DNA of 64,000 nucleotides from Antennarius striatus (taxonomy: Eukaryota > Chordata > Actinopteri > Lophiiformes > Antennariidae). The position numbers and the translations under genes were made by a program. Below the pieces are notes generated by a model. It had not been told where the DNA came from. It made no database searches and worked only from the letters and a program-made list of their open reading frames with translations. Below are positions 27,057 through 38,506 of this stretch, in pieces. How positions within the stretch are numbered: the first letter of the stretch is position 1; each line of letters begins with the position of its first letter. The DNA lies in the NCBI RefSeq assembly GCF_040054535.1, contig NC_090793.1:18972501-19036500 (forward strand). Direction: 5' to 3'.

Positions 27057-28287
27057 CTGTGGTGACAAGAAAATATACCAAATTATTGAAACAAATTATA
27101 GATCAAATTATATGATCTTGAGGACAATCAATGTATTAATCCTTGTTGACTTGTTGTGTAATTATGAAGAAAAAATTAATTTCCTTTATTAACTGTTATA
27201 CTTTTGACCCTTTTTGCACTAAAATCATGGAGGGACTCAAGATTTTTCCTAAAATATGCAGACAGGCTTTTTGATGACGATTGCAACAATAGCACCTGGT
27301 AATAAAGACTGGGATACGTGTGTATTTTGTACATGAGTGTATGAGTGCCCTCTTTAGTGTTTCACATGACTTTCTTAATGTTTTCCCTTTAAAAAATCTT
27401 TGTATTGCCTGATGCGACTGTAATCTTGGAAGGGTTAAGATGCCTCAAGCATTTGTGTAAAAAAAGGCAGTAGAAATAGATGCAGGCAAATAGTCATATT
27501 CTTTGATAAATGCTTGATTAATAATATACAATATTATGCAATAAAAAATGACGGCAATGACAAGTCAGGGCTTCCAAAAATCAGGAAAAAAATCATCATG
27601 AGAAAAACACGTGAAAAATCTACATAGCAAAAAAAACAAAAATAAATACAGACTTGGCCGTATGGTGCAGAAAAGTAGAATCTGGGGATTATTTAAAATT
27701 ACCTAAACCATGGACAACACACCAGCGTGGAAAGTCGACAGCGCCCCCAACAGGCTGTCGTGAGAGACACAGGCCCTGGATGACGTTAGCCAACCACCAA
27801 ATTAAAAGCACAAAAATACAACGCCGCCAAGCCAGCTCATCTGCTTGAAAAAAAACACTGCAGGATTGTCTTGACTTTTGGATAGATATTGGGAAATCGA
27901 TGAGGGCAAGGATTGTGCCACAATTATGAAACCAGGAGACACTCTGATATTGTTAGCTAGCGCTAACTTAGCTAGAGGTTGGATGAGAGCGTGCAGACAT
28001 ATCAGTGCCATCAAGGCGGTCATAAATGCTACAAAAACAAAATCACCTTAGTCTTGCAAAAATATATTAAACTCTGGCTTAAAATGATCCAAATAGTTAT
28101 TTGCAAAACCATATCCAGCGTTTTGTTTTCTCCGAGTGCGCGTCCCAAATTAGCCCAGCTAGCTATGTTGTTGGCTAGCGTATTATGTTCTGTCCGCTGG
28201 TAAAATGAAAAAAGAAGCATCGTCGGGAAAAACTCCAAAAGAAAAAGGAAGGAAAAACGAAAATTTGTTTGGGACCAAAATACTCAC
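27057..28287 (-). other. hnrnpc intron 1
   Basis: AT-rich sequence between the untranslated exon and the start-codon exon. No other gene or clear repeat is seen. Confidence 0.5.
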
Positions 28288-28410
28288 CGCGATGTTTGCG
28301 AGTAAAATGACCTGATTTAGGTCAAATGTGGCGCACTGTTTGTGCACAAGTGATTCGAGCCCCTGAGCAACAAGCTAGCTCTACTGTAGCCACCGAGATA
28401 ACGTATTGAG
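28288..28410 (-). other. hnrnpc: Probable first untranslated exon and promoter side of hnrnpc
   Basis: A strong donor (GCG|GTGAGT) on the minus strand at 28287 ends a GC-richer segment with several CpGs. It lies upstream of the start-codon exon and is the best candidate first exon; the 5' edge is approximate. Confidence 0.5.
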
Positions 28411-28751
28411 TTGGCGCATTGACGGAGAGGGGCGCTCGATTTGTATCGCAGAGTAGTCAAAGGGAGAGGAGTTAATCGCAAATATATAGCGAGTAGAATA
28501 CTACAGACTCCGGTGTGACCTGCAATTTAAACTGTACGCAGCTGTTGTCTTGGAAAAGTAATTCTGCCTTTAAACGCGACTTGTTCACGTTTTAGACACA
28601 GTATTTTGATTTTGATGAGTCCTGAATTTAAATTTAGACAAGCTAACGGTGAAATGAGATGTAAATAGAGACAATTTACAGTTACGTCACCCTTAAAAAC
28701 TCCAGACATTTGAATGATCAACATTGACAATGACAATCATTCCTTACAAAA

Positions 28752-28797
28752 ATGAACGTATGGTTAGTTCTTTATTGTCTATGAGTCATACGTTCAT
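28752..28797. repeat. Perfect 11-bp inverted repeat
   Basis: The arms ATGAACGTATG (28752-28762) and CATACGTTCAT (28787-28797) flank a 24-nt loop. Confidence 0.85.
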
Positions 28798-30029
28798 ATT
28801 TTATTGTCAGTCATCTTCAGATTATTGATTATGACTTTATGTGGTTAGAATTAGGTTTCACTTGAAATATTAACGCAACAACAGGGTAACTATTAATCTT
28901 CAACTTGTGACATTTTCATTCATGTCAATACAATTGTAAACCACATTGTTGATCTTTTTTCCAACGCTATCAATTACTGCATTCATTTGGAAAGGTGCAG
29001 ATGACTGTTGTGCTACCACAATCAGCCAGGGGGGGGCAGTGCTCTCATTGCCACAAAGACAACCTGAGGGTGGACTGCAGTAGATATTCGAGCGTCCTGT
29101 AGTGCAGGATGGATGCTGTCAGCAGGTAGATGCCGTGTTTATCAAAGTAAAATGGATTTTGGGATTGATGGTTTTATGTAACTATATTTGATATATCTTG
29201 ATATCTGTTAATGGTCACCGTGGAGATTTCAATTTTCATTATCGGCTCTTGAATTTTTTTCATGTTTGACACTTCTGAAGATCGAAGTCTTGTTTTGTGC
29301 TCAAATGCATAATTTAAATATAATTTTTTTTAAAAACAAAATACCCTTTGTTTAATTGTTAAATAAATCGCTAAAGCTTTCAATATTAGAAAAGGTGGAA
29401 GTAATTCCCAGCAACATGACACATGTGGTCCATATAGAGTGGATCATTGGTGCTTGGTAAAGGCGTTTATGAGAATGTTGTAGCGTCTCTTAAACCAATT
29501 AAATTACAACCTTTTCACACACTTGCCCAACACTGAATTTACAAGACTTTAAAAGTATTGAGAATGAAACGTACATGATTTGTTCCCCGTTCACATGCTA
29601 TGTGGACAAAGCACCCAGTGATGTTCGGATTGAGCCCAGAGGCTTTATTTTATTCTATATCAAATATAATTTTGGCAACTGTGGCATCCTTCAGAATGAT
29701 CCTTATGTCTTCTGAAAACAAGCTTGTGGCCATGTGTGTTCTGCCTGAATATGTGTTATATTTGACACACACTATGGTGCACAAACCAAGCACAATCTTT
29801 ATTCATTAAATGCAGAAAAATTGTCTGTCAGATTGACCGTGAGAGTGTTTCCTTGTCAGTACTAATACTGTTAATCCCTGTACATGTTAATACATATTAA
29901 AAACAATCCCAGATCGACCTTGTTGCACAATGAAGGAAGTCAGATACAGGCTGGATATGGAGATATAATCTATCACAGCAGTGTGAGGGGGCTCCACAGG
30001 AGAGCCACACTGGGGTGATTTTTTTTTCT

Positions 30030-30260
30030 TCTAATGGGGAAATTGGACAGTTTTTATCTAAAAAGTTACAACCGATGCAAAAACTGTCAAACACTGAATG
30101 GATGGCAGACTTGGGTTTTTTGGTTGACAGAACATTTGAATGCATTGAATGCCAACCTTCAAGGAAAAGACGCACTGGTGATCCAACTATCTGCACACAT
30201 CAAGGCCTTTGGGATGAAGCTACAACTTTTCCAGAGAACGTTGGCACTAACGGAGCCCTG
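30030..30260 (+). pseudogene. Relic of a hAT-type (ZBED5/GTF2IRD2-like) transposase
   Basis: Two overlapping frames together give a recognisable piece: first WMADLGFLVD, then LTEHLNALNANLQGKDALV followed by KAFGMKLQLFQRTL. The pattern of DLxFLxDxTxHLNxLNxxLQGK then AFxxKLxL is typical of domesticated and active hAT transposases of the GTF2IRD2/ZBED5/FAM200 type. A frameshift falls between FLVD and LTEH. No BED finger or catalytic core is seen around it. Confidence 0.65.
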
Positions 30261-32439
30261 AGCCACACTGTTCCAGCTCAGCCAGACGTCATGTTTGGCA
30301 ATATAGGTGTGCAAATTTAGTGAAACAGGAGCAAAGCCACAGTGCAGTAAGGAGGATGAGGAAAAGGAGAAAACGAGTATATATGGTTATAAAAATAATA
30401 TAATACTGTAGAATAATTAAAAAATTACAGTATTATTATTATTATAAGTAGTAGTAGTTCTTCATCTTTCTTATGTTAATTATCCATCTCTTGCTGTTTT
30501 CGTATCTTAGTGATGTGCATTAATCTCATTATCAAACATTTGTAAAGGAATTTGAAAGGAATTAAGTGTTTCTTTTCCCAGTGTTTGGTGTTTTATTTTT
30601 ATTATTTAGCATTTAGTATATTAATAACTCTTGATTTAATTTTATTGACAACAACACTGCTATGAAACATATAAAACGTTATTATTTGTGAATGACTCTC
30701 CTGCAGGTGGAGGGCAAACAGAGAGGAGGGCAAACAGAACAAACCAACAGCAGCTGTTTTCTGTATTTCGTTAACGGATCAAACTCGAACAATGTCCCAA
30801 GTTTTCTTGGAGAATAAGTCCTTTTGTGAATTGTTTTCATCCATCTGGTTCGGTTTGGAGTGCCGTCCCAGAGGATTTGTTTACAGCTCTGTGCATCATT
30901 GCGGGAATCAGAAATACAACTCCGACTTGCAGTTTCATTGTGTAATCAGATAGACAGATAAAAGGTTTCTCTGCTTGTTTGCCTCCTTTGTGTATTTATG
31001 TAGGTCTTATCAGTGTAAAGAAGGGTCCAGATGTTTGACAGGCAGTCAAAAAATATGCCCAAATTTAGTGGGACTTATACAAATGTGGGAGACAGAGAAA
31101 GGCTTTTTTTTTTAGTATAGTCTTTACCCTGGCATTCTTTATACAGTTCATGTTAGTGAAGAGTTAAACAACATAAAAACATATGTAATCTATATACTGT
31201 GCTGCAACACAGGGTCACCACTAAAAAAAACAGCATGAAATGGAATCGGACTCACTATTAAGATGTCACTATTATAAGGAAATACTAGTAAACCACTGCA
31301 CAGATGCTGCAGTGTATTGGGCTACTATGTTGGTTTGATGAATGTAATCATTCTGGATATATTTGGAGCAATTTTGTGATAAATTTTCCCTCTTATGGAT
31401 GTTCAACCTCTAAGCATTTGCTTCATAACAGACAGAAGCTTTCACCAGTTTTCCACATTCACCGCTTTCTTCTAAATTAAGTATAGTAAGAGCAGTGGTG
31501 TTCACTCTTATGTTTGGCTTGTGCTGCTGTTGAAATCAAATCATTATTGTACTATTTTATTTAAGATATCTCAATGGCATTGCACAGGTATTACTAAAAT
31601 GCAAAAGCTCCTATTGTGTTATCAAAATAGATGCATCAGAAGGATCTATCGGACCACAAACATCTTATGTCTTGTTGCCTAACATGCGTGCTGCTGGAGG
31701 AGACTTTCTGTGCTCTCATCTTCAGTGTAAGTTCCACAAACATACAGACATGGTTTTAGAACATTACATTTGTGGGCCAATCGAAATCCAGTGTGAAAAT
31801 TACACAAGTTGATGTGGAAACCTGAAACCTTCGATAAACCCAATGGTTGTGATGTAGAAAACAGATTGCGTCCAGCTGTTAAACTTTTGAAATGAAAAAA
31901 AAAAATGGAGATCTATTTTAGTTTCAAGAAATGTAAAAAAAAATTCTGGAAAGTCACTACAGTATTTGTATGTCTTAAACCTTTTACATTGGGTGTGATC
32001 ATGCCAACAGTAAATGATAGTTTGCTATCCAATATGCTGAATATTAATAAATAAATTATAAAAAATGTAATAATCCTAATCTGTGGTTTATTTATCATCC
32101 AATGATTTTAGGGTGTTGTGTGGGCCATAGCACATTGTATATCTTAATCTAGCTCTTTTGAATGGCTGGAAAGTTATTAAAATCAACAGTTAAAGTAGGC
32201 TATAGTTATAACTTGACAGCTGAAGTTTTTGTTTGAAGGTGAACTACTGGAATAAACCAAAAAAACGTTAAAACATCAAGTTAAAGCAAATTAAAATAAC
32301 ATGCATCAGTGGTGAAGTAGTTTCTTTATTTATACATAGGAGGAATAAATGAAGGCAAACACTTCCATTCAGTTCATTGATTCATCTGCAGCCAATTGTC
32401 TGTCCAGTAAAATAGATTTTAAAAAAAAACAAAAAAACA

Positions 32440-32589
32440 AAACAGTTCCGTGCGCGGGCGTGTGCGCGCGCACGGAGGCGGACGCAGAAATGGGGCTCGC
32501 GACGCGCGGAGCTGCGCTCTGACCGTGGGAAGCGGAGCCCGCGTGCTGCGAGCGCGAGACGCAGCGCAGTGATGACCGGACGCCACACG
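32440..32589 (+). promoter_or_regulatory. GC/CpG-rich promoter and probable first exon of the glis gene
   Basis: A sharp CpG-rich block (GTGCGCGGGCGTGTGCGCGCG and onward) sits in AT-rich flanks and ends at a strong donor, CACACG|GTAAGC. An ATG at 32572 would run into TAG after eight codons once spliced to the exon at 43359, so it is at most an upstream ORF. Linking it to the glis gene 10.8 kb downstream is inference from orientation and lack of another gene. Confidence 0.55.
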
Positions 32590-34264
32590 GTAAGCGCTCC
32601 GCAGCTCTTCTGACGTAAACGTTTAGGGAGATATTTGGTGTCGTTTTGAATAGTTATGACGTGATAAACGCGCCTGTTCGAACCTTTTACAACAGTAAAA
32701 ACGTTTTTAAGACTTTTCTTTAAAAAAAAAAAACGAGGATAACTACGCAACGATAGGTGGTAAAAGTTCGTCACTGTAAATATGAGCAGCTGTCTGTCAG
32801 CAGATTTAGTGCTGAGTCATGATCCTCGGGTTGGTGGATGCACTAACTTTCTATAGTCAGAAGAAAGTAAAGATGACATACATCCACTTTCCTGTTCCGA
32901 CATGTTAGGATTAGCTCTAATCTTAATCTGGTGTCGTGATTACACAACATCTGTGTTGATTACACAACGCGGTTTGAAGTTGATGGAGGTAATTAACAGA
33001 TGCTCGTTAGCGAACGCGTGGTCACGTGATTCCTGTGACGCTTCAGGGACTCTTCCATTCCCACTGCAGCTTTCCCCTGATTTATGTCATGCGGCTGGAA
33101 TGAGAAGAGCTGCGCTGGGGGTGGAAATCTGGCTTTGTGCGTCGTTGTGGAGCTTGTTTTAATCATTACTGTCATGGTCGTGCTGAGATGGAGTTTGTCC
33201 TCGGAGGTCTCAGCTGGTGTCCTCATTGTAAAAACGTGTGTGCAGCAAGCGCTGAATCACAGTTCATTTGATCATTTACAGCATTTAATCCAATTATGCG
33301 GAATGACAGAAATGATGCATAATTAAAAACAATGAGGTTTGAGTGTTTTAGCTCATGGATCTTACATAATGATTTGAAATCTTGCACACGTTTATTCAGT
33401 TTGACACGATTGTTGAATCTGCTCAAGACATTGCAAGTTCAAATGTTCTGAAAGAAAAAACTCAAGTGGGCTTTGGGTTGGCTCGATATTTTATGGATGT
33501 TCCTGACCTTGGAAATATTAGTTTGAAAAAGATAATGTCAAAACAAGACCGATCGCAATGGCTTTTTTGGAGGCTTTTCACCCTGTGACTTTTATCATAA
33601 CATCACAACTGTTCCTATGAAATTAAACCTTAATTTAAAATTGTCAAGAAGTGGTTGTACTTAACATTTTAGTGTAAAACCTCTTACACTAAGTGTTTTT
33701 GTTCAATTGATTAGCAGTCATCCGTTTCATGCACTTTTCTCTGCACCAAATACATTTTGGAGATGAGACAAGATTTTGCTGTTATTAAGAAGTAAATAAA
33801 AAAGTTGACAGAAATGCAAACATTATGTTTTAACTTTTTTTTGCCTGTAGCATTAGTTCACATAAAATAACATTCAACATTTTGGAAAATCAATGCTGAG
33901 CAGTGAAAATCAATCCAGTACCAGAACCAGCAGAAGGTTTGCTGAGCGCTGCTTTTTCAAGATTTACAAAACTGCTTGTCAGCACATGAAAACTAAATCA
34001 AGTCAAATCAGATTTTATTTATATAGCGCCAAATCACAACAGAAGTCATCTGTTGGCATATTGATTGTATAAAAGGCATGATGATGATGATGAAAGAAGG
34101 AAGCAGGACCCCAGCTGGTGGATAGATGAGGGGTGAACCTGGAAAACCAGTGAGGATAAAGAGCACAGAAGTTCCTGGTAAGACATTGAGTTAAAAAATG
34201 AGCCTGAACATCCTTCCATCTTCTTGTAGATGAGACAATTCTCCATCTACAGTGGCTTATCTGT

Positions 34265-34335
34265 CTTGAGGTGCACGGGTCTGCTGGATATCCCAGCTGG
34301 CCACGGGCGAGAGGCGGGGTACAACCCGGATGACA
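34265..34335 (-). repeat. Fragment of dispersed SINE-like family A
   Basis: On the plus strand it reads GGATATCCCAGCTGGCC, GGCGAGAGGCGGGGTACAACC, the reverse complement of the family block around TACCCCACCTCTCACC seen at 57.0 kb. Confidence 0.6.
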
Positions 34336-37300
34336 CGCCCGCTTATGGGGTTTCTGATTTATATTGGTTATAATTCTGTACCACTGACAGGGCCGGGCTA
34401 CCTCATATTTTCACCCTGTTTCCACTTTTAGCCAAAGCTATGGTAAAGTCAATCACCTGACTGTAGTTTGGATTGGATGGAATCAGCAGCCGTACAGCTA
34501 GCTGGTACCGAATCCAACACACCAGACCTTTAGCCATGGAGAAGAAACAGAGACAAAATAAAAATGGACGTGACTAATGAGCACCACATGTAGCAGAAAC
34601 AAATGAAGCTCCTAACGACAGGGAGAAGCTGGAAGATGAAGAGCAACTTAATCCATTTGATTATGCAACATTTCCACACCCTCTGCATACTATTTGAAAT
34701 ACCAAAATGTTTTTTTTTTAAATCATTCCAAACATGACTGCAATTTGAGTAACAATTGGATGAACACAATTAAATATTTCTGTTATGCTGGCTACTAGAA
34801 GTTATAGCTTAACCACTAATAGCATTGTAATGTTAATATTTGTATTAGGTATTTAGGATGACTTAATGCATTTAGTGTTCATTGGTCATATGGGATGAAT
34901 CAAGGCTCTTATATAGATTTTTTTAAGCACATCTCCTCCTGGTCTCTGAATTTGTCACATCCCATCTGGTATTATTTGATCGGCTGCTTTATGACAGTGT
35001 TTCTTATGTCCCTGGCTGATGAAGTCATTTGTGACTTGTTTTTCTTAGTAACTCAGTCCCTGAATGCATTTTACTGACATTAACAATCCAGTGTAATTTA
35101 GCAAAACTCAATCTGGTTTGGTTTGGAAAAATTATTTCTGGCTAAAGGGGGGTTCTTTTGCAACACCTAGGGGTTACACAGCCGGGTAATATGATCAGGA
35201 CCTTGAAGCCAGTTAATGCTGAGAGGATTTTTACAGGATAATTCTAAATGTCAGATTCTTGCAAAACTTCAAAAGAAAGCATTTTAACAAAAATTATTTG
35301 CATCTTTTTGGTTTTAGCTGTACTTGGTGCTTATTTTACAGATGCGGTCATATTGTTTTCCTGTTCCATTGAATTTTTGTCAAGTCAATCCTGAACAGGC
35401 ATTTATTAGAAGAACAAATAAACATATTATATGCATATAACATATGCAAATTAAAGGGATACTTCATAATCGTAGAAAATACTCTCAGACAGGTGCTGCA
35501 GAGTTACTAATAGGACAATTCATTCAACATATTCTCATTCCATTGACTTTTAATTGGTCATTGTGTATATTAACGCAGCAGGGATGCGTCTCTATAAGGC
35601 TTTAACTGTTTGACAGCCATGTTGTTTTTTGACATGAGGACTCAAGGCTTCCATACGCAGTAATTGGTGAATAAATTTGCAACAGGAGGAGAAATGTTGT
35701 CTTATATTAAAAATGTATGTCTAACAGAGCCAGTAGCATCAAAGACATTGCTTTGTTACTGTTTTTTTACTAGTTAGTGTTCAGACGCATGTTGAAGAGA
35801 TCCACAGGCGATGTGGAGGAAATGTTTTTATTAGGTCCACCAAAAAATTTACATACAAGCAATTAAATGAAATTACACAAAAGAAAAGTAAAGAAAAGAG
35901 GTGTTTCTAAGGATTCAGAGGTTTCAGCTGCTAACGGAGGGAGAAATGTTTACAAAGAGCTAAAATGTGAATTTTCATTAACGGTCATTCAGGGGGTAAT
36001 AGTTACCGTCTGAAACTGGAAAAAGTGTGTATTTACAGTATTAAATAATTTTTGAGTGTTTCTTTTTTTCCTTATCGTGCTTGTCTCTCTTATCTGGTTT
36101 CATTCCTAAATACTTTTGCAATCCGACTCCAAAACTTCCACTCCCCTCCAGCCAGAAAGTTATTTTTATCTGCAACAAAAATCTGGCCTTTGAATGCAGT
36201 CTCACCTTTCCCCCCTTTAATTCAGCCATTGTTTTTTTTGTCACTTGCGTTTACCTCTAAACACAAATGTGCATCTATATCTTAATGCATGTAGTAATTT
36301 ATAATGTATGCAGATTAATCAACAGAGAGTGGAAGAGATTGCCTCGGCATGTTATTTACACAACGTGCTTCATCAGAGCTGCTCGTCCCATCCCATCTTT
36401 GTGATGTCAAAGTACAGAGGGGCCGTTTTTTGACAATTTTCAAATGACATTGAGTCACACACACTCACACTAATGTGTAAAGGTGAGATGGGAGACAGTG
36501 TGTGACCTTTATGCTAATACTGCTAGCTTGCTTTATCTCTGGTTCTAATGTCTCTCACCTGTCATTTGTTTCTTTTTTGATTTGAATAATTTTCATTGAC
36601 ACGACAGACTCAAGGTTCACCGGAAGACCCCGACATCCGTGCAAGTTGTTAGACTGAACTGTAAGAATGTTCTGGACTGGCTCTGATATTGCTTTTGGCA
36701 TGAAATCAATATTTGCTCTAAACTGTCTTAAATTGTTTAATACCAAGCATTTCTACAGTTTGATACTTTCAGTATTTCATTTCACTCTTCCTCATTTTCC
36801 CATGAAATCAAACTGCTGGAAAGACTTAGCCGATGTAGATCTGCTTGATATTTTGGCAGAATTACTCATGTTTAACCAGACGTAGCCTGTATCTGTTCTC
36901 ACAAAGTTCTGAGATGAAATAGCACCCAAAAATCTGTTTGGAAAGACACATTGGAGTCGGTCTGTACCCACCATACCAGTCTCCCTCCATCATAGAAGAG
37001 TTTTAGCAGACGTCCTCAGAAGCTGCTCGTATTTCAAGGCGCTGGAGGGCCGGCGGGTCTAAGTGGAGTCCATAGGCGCTGCTGCCGGCCCGGATGAATC
37101 CGCTCACCGGCTCTGCTTACGCTGTCTTGTGGTTTGCTCTGAAGCTACTGTCATTTCACTGGAATTTCCTGCCATCTGCGCTCAGTCAGAGTTTCTCACA
37201 GATCCACACCTGCTTGTAAATGTTTTGGTTTGCCAGGAGAGGAGGATGGAGGGATAGGTGAGCGCTGATGGCACCAGAGGAAAACCACTCTGTAAAAAGA

Positions 37301-38094
37301 AATGCAGCTTAGGTGGATGAAATGCAGAGTGATCGCATTCATTTCTAACAGCAAGCTGGTAAATATGTGAAATTAAAATGTTAATTCCATTTTGCATCCG
37401 TCAATCTGTTTACTGACATATACATATGGTGGACGAAGGGTTTGGATCATTCTTCACGCAAAATTACATTGTCGTAAGAATAGAGTCAGTTTTATTTTGC
37501 TGAAGTTGAGAGCGTTGCTACCTACACTAATGTCTCTAAAGTAAATATGAGGCCAGGCAACAGCTGCTTAACATAAACCGAGCATAATAAGTAGAAACGG
37601 GAAGAAATGATGTTGTCACGTTGTAGGTCGTCTATCAGGTTCACAAAATACAGAAATATCTGTTTGGTTTTTAAAGATGTTAGCAGTTTCCTCCTTTTTC
37701 TAAGCTCTACGCTGCACGTCTGTAATATATATGATATACGTTGTCTTCCTGATTCAACTATGAGCGTTGCTTGAAATAACCCGGTTGTTTGATTTTATTA
37801 TAACTGGAACACATTAGACATTAATTACTGCATGCATGCAGTGAATCGCCACAGTTTTGTGAGTTGAGCTGTTTTCCTGGACTCCTGTGTAATGTTTGAT
37901 AATGATAATGATGCTTCTGTGGTTCTGTTGTTGCTGACAGGAGCATAAATAATGTAAAGTGTCATCATCTGCAAACTGACTAATAACTGAATGGGACCAA
38001 TAAACTATTGTATCCTAAAGATCAGAGGGAAACATTTCAGAAGTCACTTCAGTCCATCTACTGGTTCATCATATATTTTGATCAGCTATGATGT

Positions 38095-38165
38095 CATGCG
38101 CCGGCGCTGTGTCCAGGTGTCCCCTGCCTCTCACCCACAGCTGGATGAGCTCCAGTAACACCAGC
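38095..38165 (+). repeat. Fragment of dispersed SINE-like family A
   Basis: It contains GTGTCCAGGTGTCCCCTGCC and TCACCCACAGCTGGATGAGC in family order. Confidence 0.5.
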
Positions 38166-38194
38166 GACCAAGATTCAGATCAGATCTTCATCTG

Positions 38195-38400
38195 TGAGTG
38201 GCAGTAGCTCAGTCCTCTAGATATTTGGCTGGACACCAGAGGGTGGCAGGTTTGAGACCCACGTGGAGCATAAAAATCCATAGGTAGTTGCTGGTTCACC
38301 GTCTGAGAACTGCCGAGGTACCCTTGAGCAAGGCAACATCACTTACAAGCTGCTCATTGGGCGCATCATGACGTAGCTGCCGGCCGCTCTAGCTCTCAAC
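38195..38400 (+). mobile_element. tRNA-derived SINE (family B)
   Basis: It starts GTGGCAGTAGCTCAGTCC (A box). A B-box-like GGTTTGAGACCC lies about 55 nt further on, then a body with CTGCCGAGGTACCCTTGAGC and AAGGCAACATCAC. This is a layout common among fish SINEs. The tail runs to the following microsatellite. Confidence 0.75.
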
Positions 38401-38430
38401 TTACTTTGCATGCTCATAAGCATTTTGTAT

Positions 38431-38506
38431 ATCTGTGTGTGTGTGTGCCTGTGTGTGTGTGTGTGTGTGTGTGTTTGTGTGTGCGTGTGTGTGTGTGTGT
38501 GTGTAC
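38431..38506. repeat. (GT)n microsatellite
   Basis: An imperfect GT run immediately after the SINE, with reading frames of Cys-Val that are artefacts. Confidence 0.95.

Larger units (their letters stand above)
28411..32440. other. Intergenic spacer between hnrnpc and the glis gene
   Basis: The two genes diverge from here. Apart from a hairpin at 28.75 kb and a transposase relic at 30.0-30.3 kb, it is AT-rich sequence with no supported gene. Confidence 0.6.

Noticed and set aside
32382..32774. 130-codon antisense frame over the CpG block
   Set aside because: Arg/Ala-rich composition follows from GC content; no similarity, and the strong donor is on the other strand.
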